A DNA stretch of 64,000 bases, taken from NCBI GenBank assembly GCA_963995525.1, contig OZ023211.1, positions 1,677,384 to 1,741,383 on the forward strand, in the 5' to 3' direction. The first letter of the stretch is position 1, and every line of letters begins with the position of its first letter. Made by a program: the position numbers and the translations under genes. This document shows, piece by piece, positions 36,601-49,830 of this stretch. The notes under the pieces were generated by a model. That model saw only the letters and a program-made list of their open reading frames with translations, made no database searches and had not been told where the DNA came from. Source of the DNA: Escarpia spicata. Its lineage: Eukaryota; Annelida; Polychaeta; Sabellida; Siboglinidae.

Positions 36601-37814
36601 GCATTGTAAATAAGCAATTCGTAGACATATGTATATTGACAGCTATTTTTATAAGTGTAGGAAGCGTATGCATTGTTTATTTATCCTGCTTCCCAATGCC
36701 GTCAGCCGCGTAACGTTTCGATTAAGTAGAGATAACTTCCGGCGACGGCTGCAGTCGGTGTCAGCTTGGATTGGGTCCGTGTCGAACCTCTACTACTAGA
36801 CCCGCATCAAGGGTCTCGCTTTTCCAGTCAGTAAAACTGCATTGCCCAGTATTTGACATGCAGTGAACGAAAATGTACATTAAAATATCAGTATATGCAA
36901 CCATAGCAAGAGGATTAACCTGGTCGTGGATTACTTTTTGTGGCCTAAATCTGGGACTTTCGGGTACGTTCACATACTGTTTCTATTGCTACAACTACGA
37001 CTGTTAGTAAACCTGGCTGACATGTCATCATTCAATGTAAATGTTTTAGTTTTGTTAAAAAGTACACAATACCGTGTTGCCAAGGAATTTTGTGATGCAC
37101 GAATTTTGGACACCAGCAGAACTGCTTTCTAGTATACATCAGTATGCATTCTAGTATAAAGTTTTTTGTCATGAATATATTTTTTAATAATCTAATAATA
37201 GATCAGATCGCGTTGTGCTGCTTCGTGTGAATAGCACATTTGATATTAATAGTACTCGCTAAAAACATACAAGTTAAACATTTATTTTTACATGTCATTT
37301 TACCGTTACTGTACACTTTTCGCGAGAATGGCCCATATGCATAATTACATACAACATTAATTATCAGAGCAAGAATAAAGGAAAACAAACAGTGCACTCT
37401 GGATAAGATAAAACCTCCAGGGACCCAATGGCAATAATGATAAGTGGAATTTCTGATAACTAAAAAGTTACCCCTTATTGGGACTTTTGCCCAGGATCGA
37501 GGACAAATTTATTTAACTTAGCGAAAATCGACTTATGTGAGTTCGAGTTATCTGGAGTGCTCTGTAAATGGCCAATGCATACAGGTAATTATGTAGAAGC
37601 AAATTAAAAGTTGGCCAAAGTAATGGATTCGGATTTTAGTCTGAATCAGCATAACAAGGTTATCTTGTATTTCTTTTCCATTTAGCCAGCTGTACACTTG
37701 GTGATAAGTCCCATAATCTAATATCTAAACTGAATTAATCTGCAGTGTTGAATTAGTTAACTCATATTTAGACTCAGTTTCCTAAATTCTACTTTGTTTA
37801 CTTGCAGGAATATT
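36601..37814. other. Unannotated sequence
   Basis: AT-rich with small frames (68-70 residues) lacking motifs. No gene recognised. Confidence 0.5.
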
Positions 37815-37935
37815 GGAAATAGCCGAGATGATGGAAAGAGGAAATTGAAGAGCTCTACTCAACAGTGCCATTAATTGGACAATGGGTCACCTGACATAAG
37901 ATGGTGCCTGACTTTATTCTGCCCCATTCTGTTCT

Positions 37936-38379
37936 GTGCGACATCTACTGGGACGTTGTACATCACACCTAGAGAAGGTATTGGGGCATGGCAAGGGAGT
38001 GTCTATACTGGTACATGTAGGAACAAATAATGCAGACAGGGAGGGAACAACTGGTGTAGTACAGAAGTACAGACGGTTAGTGAGGAAGTTAAAGAAGACA
38101 AGAGTCGAACAGATTATTCTCTCAGGAATTTTGCCAATAATGGGAGGAAGGGAGCCAACATATAGAAACTGCAAGAGGATGGCGATCAACGCACTAGTTG
38201 AGCAGATGTGTAAAGAAGAGGGGGTGGGATTCGTAGATTTATGGGGATACTTTGTTGGGAGGGAAGATATGTATGTACACGAGAGATGGCCTCCATTTAA
38301 GTGGAAAGGGGCAGTAGTTTTCTCAGAGAACTTGTTGCAATCTGTTGACAGTGGGACAGGCTGCATCTATTTAAACTAG
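37936..38379 (+). pseudogene. ORF1 remnant with SGNH-esterase-like domain
   Basis: A 147-codon open frame (opening codon is GTG; the true start is probably upstream and decayed). Residues about 28-36 read VHVGTNNAD, matching the GTND block of the SGNH/GDSL hydrolase fold that some CR1/L2-type ORF1 proteins carry. ILSGILPIMG follows, then INALVEQMCKEEGVGFVDLW. Near 38284-38315 the expected catalytic block DGLHLS is found only in another frame (the ORF itself reads RWPPFKWKG), so two compensating frameshifts bracket it. The ORF ends with the family-typical SVDSGTG. The encoded esterase would lack its catalytic His, so it is a relic. Confidence 0.8.
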
Positions 38380-38474
38380 ATTCGCAGGGGGGATTCACAT
38401 AGAAGCCTGAAACTGGAGGCATAGATACAGACAGCAGAAATAAATCAGCAAAGAACAGCCTGGAAAACTGTTCT

Positions 38475-39170
38475 GAATCAGGATATAAATGCATTTGTTT
38501 AAATGCAAGGAGCATAGTAAACAAAAGAAGTGACCTAAACATTATGGTAGAAGATATTGATCATCACATAATAGGTATAACCGAATCATGGGCCACCGCT
38601 GATATATCAGATGCCGAATTGGACTAACAGGCTATGTAATGTTCAGGAAAGATAGAATAGGAAGAAGGGGAGGTGGAGTTATTTTATAAGTTAAAGATTC
38701 TATCCAGGCTTATGAATTAAAATTACAAAGAGAAGCAGATTGCGAAGAAGCTGTTTGGTGTAACATAGTTACAGGAAACTCAACGTCAAGGTGGGATTAG
38801 TTTATCGAAGTCCAAACAAAGTGAGAAAGAGAAATAAAAAAGTACAAAACGCTATAAGGGAAGTTAGCAAACGGGACTGTATTATTATGGGGAATTTTAT
38901 GGGGAGTGAAGACCATAAGTTTTTAGTTTTAGTACAAGACAGTTTCCTTTCTCAATATGTGCTAGTGCCAACAAGGGGTGAGAATGTGTTAGACGTAGTT
39001 TTGTCTTCACACAATGAATTAGTTGACAATGTCAAGTTATGTGAGACACTGGGAAGTAGTGATCACAACCAGATACATTTTATTATAAAAGTAAAATCAG
39101 AAAGAAGTAACAAAAAGCAGTTTAGGAGAATTTTCACAATGGAAGATATAAGCAAATGAGGAAATATTTA
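38475..39170 (+). pseudogene. APE-type endonuclease remnant of the retrotransposon
   Basis: Starts with CICLNARSIVNKRSDLN (the conserved N-terminal Asn motif of exonuclease-endonuclease-phosphatase domains), then IIGITESWAT (catalytic Glu), then stops. MFRKDRIGRRGGGVIL follows. In the ORF at 38791-39159 the expected GDFN motif is changed to GNFM, while GSSDHNQIHF keeps the Ser-Asp-His motif. Stop codons occur near 38625 and 38690. Inactive. Confidence 0.82.
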
Positions 39171-39349
39171 GCAAAGATAGACTGGAACAATACACTGAAG
39201 ATTATAGTCAGCAACAGAATGTTGGAATATCTTAAAGAGTGAAATAGAGTGCATCGTCGATCAATTTGTCCCCGTAGAAAAACAAGGGAAACGGTCCAGA
39301 AAGAAATACTTATCGAAACAAGCCATTAGAAAAATTAAGTACAGACAAA

Positions 39350-41050
39350 CGATGTGGAAGTCATACAGACGTACTGGAAATAATGAAGACTACAACATTC
39401 ATAAAGAAGCACTAAACCAAGCTACAACTGAAACTCTCAATTCTAAGAGAAGCTACGAACAAAAATTAGCTTGTAATATAAAACAAGACAGCAAGAGTTT
39501 TTATGCATATGTTCGGAGCAAACAAAAAGTTCAGGATAAGGTCGGTCCTCTAAAAGATAGTGCTGGAAATATAATATCAGAGGGATTCTTAAATGCAGAA
39601 GACCTGAATGAGTATTTTAGTTCAATGTTTACCAGGGAAGATATTAGTTCACTGCCAGTACCAGAGGCTAAGTTCAAGGGGGCAGAATCAGACTATTTAG
39701 GACATTTAATTGTAACCCCGGAAATGGTAGCTAAGAAAATTAAGGCTATGAAAGATAATAAATCACTTGGAGTGGATGGGATTCCGCCCAAACTACTATT
39801 GGAAATTGTAAAACAAATAAGCGTACCGCTTGCAACAGTTTTGAATTTGTCAGTAGAAAAGGTCATTAGAAGAGGGAGTGGTTCCTATAGAATGGAAAGA
39901 AGCAAACATTATACCGTTATTTAAGAAAGGTTCCAGAAACCAGTCAGATAACTACAGACCAGTGAGTTTAACGTCATCAGTGATTTTCAAATTATTAGAA
40001 AGACTACTTAAAGGTCCAAACCCACCTCAACATGGGTTTCTAAAAGCGCGGTCATGCTTAACAAATATGTTATGTTTTTTGGAAGTTATCACTACGTGGG
40101 TAGACGAGGGATCACCAGTAGATATCATCTACTTAGATTTTCAGAAAGCTTTTGACAAAGTGCCACATCAAAGATTACTGCTTAAACTAAAGGCATAGGA
40201 AATGGTTTAATTAACTGGATAGAAAAATGGCTAATTGACAGAAGACAACGGGTAGTTGTTGATCAGGAGGCTTCAAACTGGAAATAAGTTTTGAGTGGGG
40301 TACCACAGGGATCAGTACTGGGACCTATATTATTCTTAGTATATATCAACGATTTGGATGATGATATAACAAGCAAGGTGTTGAAATTTGCGGATGATAA
40401 AAAATTGTTTAGAAGGATTAAAAGTGATGAAGATATACATCATTTACAAGATGATATTGACAGGTTGATAAAATGGTCTGAAAAATGTTTTTCAATTTTT
40501 GGAAATGTAAATGCCTCCACACAGGACATGGGAACGAAGATGTACAATATACATTGGGAGGTTCTGTACTATGTACCACTATAAAAGAATGGGACTTAGG
40601 GTTAACCATTAGTGCTGATATGAAGGTTTCTGAGCAGTGCAGTATTGCTGATTCAAAGTGAAATCAAATCCTTGGATTAATTAGGCGTAACATAACGTAT
40701 AAATAAAAAGAGCTAATAATACCGCTGTACAAAACAATAGTTAGGCCTCATTTATAATATTGTATTCAAGCGTGGAGGCCATACCGCAGGAAGGACGTAG
40801 ATATGCTAGAAAGAGTACAGAGGAGAACAACTAAAATGGTACAAAAACTGAGGGATCTCGAAATACGCCTAAAAATGTGGCTTAACAACACTAGAGACCA
40901 GGAGATTGAGAGGAGATCAGATAGAAGTGTCAAAAATATTAAATGGTTATGAAAATATTGATAGAAATATTTTTTCTCAGTTAAGAAAGATAGAAGGACC
41001 AGAGGACATGAAGTTACATTAGCAAATGAGCAGCGAAGATTAGAAATATG
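39350..41050 (+). pseudogene. Reverse transcriptase remnant of the retrotransposon
   Basis: Motifs in order: LGVDGIPPKLL, then after a frameshift at about 39880 PIEWKEANIIPLFKKGS and NYRPVSLTS, motif [17 protein letters not shown], motif [21 protein letters not shown] and motif C KFADDKKLF at about 40384. The catalytic aspartates are all present but lie in broken frames. The C-terminal part (40590-41050) has several stops. Confidence 0.88.
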
Positions 41051-41060
41051 TTAAGTGAAC

Positions 41061-44000
41061 TATACTGGGAGTAGTGTATTAAAAGGTGTCGACAAAGTTG
41101 CTTTTACAATATTTTTGAAAATTCATGAAATATAAATGTTCCACAACATTCAGAAATGTTTAAAGGATCTTCTTGAGTTAAATACACCAATGGTGACTGA
41201 AAATAAATATTTTTTTTAATATGCGTTACTTTTAAAGTTTTGTAATTATATAACTTTATTTCCATCATACAATGACCATTTTATTTGTCGGCGAGACGGG
41301 AGTTCGACAGAACCAAATTCAATATATTTTACTCTAAATGATGGGCAGAACACATAATTATTGCACTCCCGGTACAAAATAAAACATGTTGTGACACTGA
41401 TGCAATATAGGTTTATGTGTTGTCAACAGTAATGTTATTATGCTCTTTATAAATCTACAGTAAACAAATAAAGTAGATAGGATAGTACATGACCACCTAG
41501 GCTGTTTTAATAGTGTACATTACTTCAGGTGATCTATAATGTTGTATTTATACTGCTTATGGAAATAGCAGCTGGATTTATGGTTTCATTATTGAATGTT
41601 TCTCGGCTTCAAACAAAATGTTTTCATTATTGAATGTTTCTCGGCTTCAATAAGTTTCTGTTATCTAAACGTTTCATTAAAACTAAACTTTAAAGTGTGT
41701 AGCCAGATGTAAATACTGAAAAAGTAACATGATAGTACCATAGGTGATATTTCGTACGTTTTTATATTCAACAAAAACAATGCCAATTATTCAGTATGTC
41801 GTCGGCGGCTTCGTGCACGGAGAGGTGGTGCTTTTCTTTTAAATCAATCCGTCTGTCATGAACTGTTGCTATTTCATTCTCCGTTTATTCCATATATTTT
41901 CCTTCTTTTCTTTGCTGAATCTTTGACATAAACAGCAGCTGGTCCACGTTTCCTTTTGATAATTGTATCGGTCACGACTCATTCGCATAGCGGTGGCTAA
42001 TGCAAATACAAACATGTTGATGACATTTTTCTTGCATCTATTAACTCGGCGTAGCTAATCGAAGTAATAACATAAACTGTAATTTGGGCAAGTGTTGCAA
42101 GTGACACACTTCTTCTTGCCCTTTTCGACTTCAAAACTGTGATTTACAATTGTATACTTGGCATTTTTTAAATTTACACTGTGCATGTATTATGTTGTTG
42201 AATAAACACACTTGCAATAAAGTAAAAAAATAAAAATAAAAAAGTCTGACGAACATTCTCGAACATTCACGAGCCTTACAGGGGCCGTGAGGGTGGGTCG
42301 AAGTGGAAATACAACTGCAATACAACTGCAGTTATTTTTTCGATATATTGTCAGGGTCATTAGTGATAAATAAAACATAAGTCTAATGAAATAAAGGCAT
42401 ATAATTACATGACATAATCATATTAACATATTATTTAATAATTGCGTACATCACAAAGAGATTAAAATTCTCAAAGAATCGCTTTAACCAGCATCAATCA
42501 ACATTAATTTAAATGTTGGCTTTAATATTTACCTTATAACGAATTATGCACATACTGTAATTATATTACCAAAATTACACAAAATAATTAAACAGAAACC
42601 GTAATTACACTTATTGTAAATGTGTGAATGACGTGCACAGAGCATCCATACACTGCCGATTACTAGAGCTGCGTGTAATTGTATTGCAGTTGTATTTCCT
42701 TACGCTGCTAAACGAAAGGCGCTATGTATGGAATGAATGATTGAACATTGCTCATCTCAAATGTGCGTTGTAAACAAATTGTACAAGGTTTTCTGGAAAC
42801 TAGTGAATAGGGTCGCAAATGACGCGGGGGTCCATTTATCATGGCGTCGTATTTGGAGCCCATTTTGAAAAATTGAAGTGTTTTAGTGAGTTAAACAATT
42901 ATAGACGTGGCTCATTGATGATTGTAAAAAAAATTATATTCTGCTCTAATAATCGTAAAATATATTGAAATAGTTATTGCTAATTTATATCATATTTACA
43001 TCAGTACGGTTTGGACAGTTTGTTTTACATCGTTTTTTTTTGTTATAGCACCTATACAAACGAACCACTTCTAACTCGGTCAACACATTAACAACTATTT
43101 TTTCACAGAAGGATCCATATTCAACATTGTGGTAAATAGACCCTCAGTCCATATACGACACGAGTCCATCTACAATATCTCACCGGCGGTTGATCAGTAC
43201 TGATGGATACAGAATCTCACGTCACAGTTCAAATTACAAAAAGCGACGTCCTTATTAACCATGTTTATAAACGTACAGCTACAGGATCACACACACCTGC
43301 CAGATGAACCTTTCCCGCGTACTGTTCTCATCGTTAAACAAATTTACCATTTCTTTTGTCTGTTTGAGCAAACTTGTTGGGCCTAGTTGCTAGACAACAA
43401 GTGACGTAATGGATCCGTCAATTGTTACTATACACGTCGCGCCACCTATTGTATAATATAATGACATGTATGCGCATGTATGCGTGCGTATATGCATCAG
43501 TTCGTTCGTTCGTTCGTTCGTTCGTTCGTTCGTGAATGCGTGTTATATACGATGACGTAGCGTACAGAACCCAACTCCATCACTGATGTTGTAAAAGATC
43601 AGTTTATTTGACATCACAGCAACACAATTATAACAGGCGTTTCGTCAAATGGACAAGACGAAATTATAGCAAAATATAGCATTTTTCAATACCCTGTAAT
43701 GAGACATCGCACAGCCACACACACAACGGGCAGTCGAGTGGGCCTACATGACATAACACAAAATTATATTAAAATTTCAGAGCAACTGGTATCTGTAAAA
43801 GACGAGAATGTGAATCATTGGTGTATGCGTGTATTGTAAGCAAATTTCAAAGGTGAACCGTGCTATTTCATTGAATGAAGGTAAACTATATCAATAAAAG
43901 AATGACTCCATTTAATGAACGACAGGTTCACTTGTGAAAGTCGCTGAATACCTGTTTATCCTGACGATGCCATGCAAAACGATACCTCCCTCATAGACGA

Positions 44001-46393
44001 TAGCAGACAATAAAATAATGAGAGATCCTTCGTCGCCGATATCACGCAGCACAACTAGATCTCCATCATGGGCGATAATATAGAATACAATAAAACTTGG
44101 CATATCGTGTTTTACAGTATAGTTCAACCTTCTCGGCATACCCATTTACTGTGGATTTAACACGAGCAGACGACACATTACAACAAACGATGTCATCACC
44201 GTTAACCAACGGTTGGGTTAACTACCATTCCACGCCGGATTCTGTCAAATTTGTTGCCAAATGCATGAAATTGTAAACCGCGGATGGTTTGTCGCAAATA
44301 ATTTTATGACACAATACGAAATCGACCGAGATCATTGGAAATTGCCGAAACATTGCGTGAAGTGTTCCTTTCATTAACTCGCATAATTTCACCGACAACG
44401 ACGACGACAATATGTCCTTCACTGTACAAAGCGCTGGAAAGGCCAACTGGTATTACTGATAGAAACGCCCTATTCATATCGTGGCCACGCATAGAGAACG
44501 AAATTATAGCGCTCACTCAGTTAGGCGAAGATAGTTGCAGCAAAAATGACTATTTCCGTTACACCCCGCGAGTGCATCTACACAAACGGCCACTCCTAAT
44601 GAAACAAAACATGAAATTGGAGATATGCTGCATCTACATTTATCCGCGAAATTGCGCTAAATAGCAGTGTTAACGATAAAAAGCACCATCAATGAACGTA
44701 CAAGAAGATGAACTGGCCAACGCAACTCTGCGCCGACCGCCTCGTTTTCAAGTACGCGAACAATCAACTGTGTTGCCATTTCTGTGACAAACATATTCTA
44801 TAGAAATATACTCGACTCAACTATACACACATATGTACATTTCATATATAATTATATATTATCAAATGAGATTTACATGCTAAAATTACGGTTATGTATA
44901 GCAAATAAGTTGCGCATATAGCACTTTTCCGATGAGGAAATCTTTCCGATGGATCGCGATTCGATATGCAGACGTGCGTTTGGTTCCGTGCCACGGTGTC
45001 ATAAGTCAACCCATTTATGTTCTGATGTTTTGCCAATTTGCAAACCTAGGCGAGGAGATGACAGGCGTAGGAGAAGTAGTCATAGCTAGATTATGGATGT
45101 GTCATTCAGTGAGTCGAGCACCGCGGCAGACAAGACACAGAACACCGGACGGTGCTGCCGCGGTAGTGTAGCGGCGAGCGATAGAACTGAGATCCCGGTG
45201 TGACCCGACTTGTCGAAGGCCACAGCTTGTGGTAGGACCTGCTCTGAGATGTGACGTTTTGTGCGAGCTCCTACGCTTAGTCCCCCATATGTCTCATAAT
45301 CTATATAATTAAAAGCTAATTATATACGGAAAGAGCATTGTATGTATATATATATATATATATATATGTATAAATATATATATATATATATGGGATTGGG
45401 CTTGCATCACTATCTCATAAACGTACAGTAAATTTGTTTGCGTGAGATTTATTCAAATTGAGACACGATTTAAAATACAATAATAACATATATAAAAATA
45501 ATATTTTCCGACTAGAGTAATTTAAAGATAATTGTCACTGTGATAGCGATGAGATTTTTGTCGCAAATTTGGAGCTGTGCGTCTTCAATCCCATAAAATA
45601 TAAGAACAATTTAAATATTTACTCCTTAAGCTTTAAGTTGTTCGGCCATCTTTGCGATCAGCATAGCCTTAAAACACACGCACCCCGCCCAAATGGATAG
45701 ACGCCGGCTACAATGAGCAGTTTCAACAAGACAATAATGTAAGAGCGTGTTTGTAGAATGTAAACGGCGGCTACCCCCGACCCGCTGTTGACCGCAGCAC
45801 AAACAACAAGTCTGGAGCGTGTGGATGAATAAACACCACACCCGGGATACCGCACTTGTATCGACTCCCCAGGGCGGTTGACTCGACGATAGACGTCCAG
45901 CATAGGATGGTGATAAAGATCGCTTCGGTGAATGGATTGGATGGATTGACAAATGGACGAATTGACGGACACACCATTCTGCAGTCATGCTACATCGAAC
46001 ACGTGAAAGAAACGACGACTGACAACTAAAACTTGACAACTTCGAAGACACGCGAGCCAGATATTCGACTTGAATATTCGACTTACACACACAAGCACGC
46101 AAGCACGCAAGCACGCACGTTCGCGTGCACAGAAATGACGCATGTGACGTAACCAGCGCGCTGTATTCACGTAAACGTAATCCGACGTGCAAAGTTGTGT
46201 TGAACTACGCGGCGGCGAGCGGGCGATGTATTTCACGAGACGACGGTGTTGACGTTATACCTCCGTCGCCCCGAGCCAGGCCTCGAACGAGGGCCCTAGT
46301 CAGGCCCCGAGCCAGACCCCGGGCTAGCCTCGCGCGCAGCGGGCATCGGCGTCACTGTTCTGCGCGTCGGCCGAAGCTTTATAGCAGGAAATG
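41061..46393. other. Long stretch without a recognised gene
   Basis: Holds a tandem duplication of about 43 bp at 41583-41652 (ATTGAATGTTTCTCGGCTTC twice), a (GTTC)n array at 43499-43532, an (AT)n tract at 45343-45392 and a short (GCAC)n run near 46090. Frames at 43912-44145, 44222-44516 and 44335-44664 (77-109 residues) have no recognisable domain. Bases 45640-46390 become GC- and CpG-rich. This is the 3' flank of the Six1/2 gene. Confidence 0.45.
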
Positions 46394-46399
46394 TTTATT
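46394..46399 (-). terminator. Candidate polyadenylation signal of the Six1/2 gene
   Basis: TTTATT on the plus strand is AATAAA on the minus strand, 353 bases past the stop codon. It is the first perfect AATAAA hexamer I found downstream of the stop. Cleavage would follow 10-30 bases lower. The 3' UTR implied is 46400-46751; transcript evidence is needed. Confidence 0.45.
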
Positions 46400-46751
46400 T
46401 ACGGCTAAGCCGAACGTCAGAAGTTGCCCGTATATTCCGATCACCTCTCTATAGCAGTGGCTTGTTTACCGTTGGACGGTTCCATTGAGCGTGCATGGCG
46501 TTACTGGTGTCGGCGGTCCGTCGACAACATCGTCGACTGTCGGCGAAAGCAACTTGGACGATGGTCAGCGTACGACCGGATACTGTACGTCCACTAGAAC
46601 ATGCTGCTGGTCAGTTCCGCGATACGCGATACGCGATCGGTGCACACTTTTCCGGTAACGCCAGATGTCGACACTAATATTTCCGCCAACGGACGGAATA
46701 ACATCGTCAACGAGACGGCGACAGTGACACACACACATAGCCCTAGAACTG

Positions 46752-47115
46752 TCATAGATTCTGATAGTCTGCCAGTATCGACCCGACGTCGGCGGCCGAC
46801 GTGTTCAAGGCATTATGTTGTTGTTGCTGCTGTTGATGGTGTTGTTGTTGCGGCTGGTGATGGTGGTGGACGGACGGGTTGTGGAGGCCGACTCCGCCAC
46901 CGGACATCGGCACGCCGCCCAACATGTTGACGGGCGGCGGCAGTGGCGACGGCTTCTGCAGCTCCGTGAAGAGTGAATGGCTAGGAGGCGGGGGAGAATC
47001 GTCCAACTTCGTCTGACCGTTCATGTCCGGCGAGTTCGGCTCCTTCTTCGGCTCCCCGCCGCTGCTGCCACTCAGCAACCGATCGGCGTCGACCAGTGAG
47101 CCTTGACTCGGGTCT
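46752..47115 (-). CDS. Six1/2: Six1/2 homeobox gene, last coding exon (C-terminal domain)
   Basis: Encodes predicted residues 212-332 and the TGA stop (46754-46752). The acceptor is TTGCAG at 47121-47116. The first base A completes an AGA arginine codon with the AG ending exon A, giving KDR-DPSQGSLVDADRLLSG across the junction. The tail is rich in Pro, Ser and Gly, with PPPPSHS, PSPLPPP and a His/Gln tract (HHHHQPQQQHHQQQQQQH), and ends in ILADYQNL. Drosophila sine oculis ends in a similar short motif (EYQHL, from memory), which supports the exon assignment and protostome orthology. In Six1/2 proteins this region is divergent and has been linked to transcriptional activity. The shared phase, same strand and expected homology make this a confident pairing despite the 16-kb distance. 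Confidence 0.88.
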
Positions 47116-49830
47116 CTGCAACACACGCAAACATCACACACGTTAGAGTTATTAACTGAATCGTTCAATCAGTTCTTGTTTGAGTCGGACGTGCGTCGAT
47201 AACAGTCAACATAAATATACACACAAACTCACACGCGAACCCTACACACGTCAATCACAGTACTAATCTGGTGTCTGAACTGTATTATATGTTGCAGAGT
47301 TAACATTAAATGAATTGTGAAGATTACTGATAAATAAGCAATACGTGTATAGATAACAGTCCATTGAAAACAGACTGACACACGCCAGTGCAGCGATATC
47401 CGGCTAGCGTATATAAACACTATGACGCTCTAGAAGAAGAATGATTACTTATTGAATGTGACGCTGCTTACGTCAAAGCGTAATAACTTTGATGTTAAAT
47501 GAAGCGGCACTGATAAGACACACGCGACGACTTACGTCACTCACTAGTGCAGCATAATGAATTATCGGAACGCACAGTAATATAATAATAAACAACAATT
47601 CGACGACGAGTAAACGTAGTGTAAACTACGCATCAGCCAGTGATAACAATGTATACATGTATTTGTCGTCAGGTGGATGGTAATGGCAATGCGTAATAAG
47701 TTGGTAATAAATGTGACCATAGATATGATATATTATTATATAGAATTATAGACTTTAAATTTATGTAATGTCGCGTTATTAACTTCCGTTCAACAGTTGT
47801 GAAAGTTGTGTCGAGTTTTGTAAAGCATAATTATTATATGTTTCATGTGAAACGCAAAAACTTAATTACCTAAAACTAGCTATTAATCATAACAACATGA
47901 ATAATCGACTTCCGGCGAAAAACTAAATCGAAATATCGGAAACGGATTTGCACCGGAAGTTGATCGACTGCGCCGCGCGCTACGCGCGTAGCTTGCAAAC
48001 CGTCGCGTTGTTGGTTTTGAGCATTATCTAAAAGGTACCTATCATGTTACAATAATGGGTGTTATTACGCTTGTGCGCGGGCTCTACCTAACCACGAGGT
48101 GTCACACGTGACGGTAATGGCAGCCCGCTGTGTCGACGTGCCACGTTTGGCGGTGTAGATTACTTCCGAAGCACGAAATACTTCAAGTCCATTACGCCAT
48201 TTGCCACCACCAGATCATAATAGCGGAAATGTCGTCGATTCGCGCGCACTGACAATTGTACGGCTCATAGAATGGCGCGTAACTCGATACCACAAGGAAT
48301 TTTAAAATGCCCGCGCCACTGACATTTCTAAATGCTAGGTCCATTAGATAAAACATCGATCGTTTCGATGCATGGCATTAGCATGTCGTAATTATGTTCG
48401 CGTTGGCGCGCATCCGTTTTTAAACAAATACTCTTTCGCATCTAGCATGCTACATTCGAGGAGTATCCAACTGGTGTACTGTTGCGTATGATGCGCATAA
48501 CTTTGAGCATAAATAACAAAGTCCTAAATGCAAAGATATAGCTGTAATTGGATACGTGTCTGCAAGCACGGTATAATTATTGGGCCAATGTTATTAACTA
48601 TATATACTTTACTGTAATGTATGTACAAAACACTCATAATGTATGCTTAATATTTCACGAGGAACTTGATGCCAGCATGCATTACTATATTAAATTTATC
48701 ATACGATAGCTAGATTGCATCGTACAACATCAAATTACTCATACCATTATGTACTGTCATTGACAATATTATATATCTGCAAATACGACACCCTATGGAC
48801 TCGTAGTTCGGTACACACTAAAGTTACACACGTGACTAGAAATACGCTTAGGATGCTGTTTCATTGAGGTAAACAATAATGATTTTGTTATTAGCTCGGC
48901 TATTTGGAGAACAAGTGAATTAGTTCAGTAGCGAGACCGTGGGAATATATTATATAATGCAAACACAGACACGTCTTGGCAACTTCGCGTTTAGACGATT
49001 ATTGATTTTCTGATTAGTACGTTGCAAAGGTTATGCGTTTTATTTGCAATTATCAACTTAAATGCGCGATGTAATGATCCAGCGTTGCAATTATTATAAA
49101 TATCATTTATTATTTTGTTCTTTAAAAAAAAAAACTATTATCTCGAACATGCACTCGATTGTGTTAATGCTGGTGTTTCGCTGGCTTCCATTGTATCTAC
49201 CCAACGACCGAATCGACTTGAAAAGGGATCGTGCCCTATAAATCGAGCGCAGTTTTTTCGTAAACCTCGTACACGAACATGAAGCACCACTACCGGGCCC
49301 GTCACGAAAGCCTCCGACACGTAATTACAACCCGCGGTGAACGCCTGTCACGCTCGGTGGACCCAACTGAATCGACTCCTTCGCCTGGCGTGAACGCTGA
49401 TCATATCTACTGCGCGACGCACGCATGAATTATTTATTCTGGACACTCGTACGCGACATACTAACGCACGTACACCCGGCGCGCACACACATGCACGAAC
49501 GTCGTCAATTTTATTTCACGAATGCTTGTGTCGACACGTTCTGGTTAAACACCACCGGTTGAAAACACGCCGCGAGGTTATCGGGCTAACGCGTATTACG
49601 GTGGCAATTGATCGTAGTCGCTATAGCGTTGTAACTACACTGTATTTATAGTGTTGTGTAGCCGTATCTGCGTGCGTAGTCATACACATAGATACAACGA
49701 CACAGGTTCTTTCTGATGTAGTTAAATACAGAACGCTGGAACATCTCCGTGGTCTAGTTCGTTTCACATTAAATCAAGTTGCCTATTATCTATTCACGGC
49801 GACCTTAGAAAGTACGTGCTACGTATTTAA

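Larger units (their letters stand above)
37815..41060 (+). mobile_element. Decayed CR1/L2/Rex-like non-LTR retrotransposon, plus strand
   Basis: Most complete mobile element in the window. In order it shows an esterase-type ORF1 remnant (37936-38379), an APE-type endonuclease (38475-39170), a reverse transcriptase (about 39350-40470) and a C-terminal region whose best-preserved block reads RKDVDMLERVQRRTTKMV (about 40785-40840). The left boundary is uncertain (somewhere in 37800-37930) and the right boundary is near 41060. Many stops and frameshifts make it inactive. A deletion of about 35-40 bp before QHGFLKARS, relative to the minus-strand copy, lies near 40010. Same family as 16665-18280. 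Confidence 0.9.
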
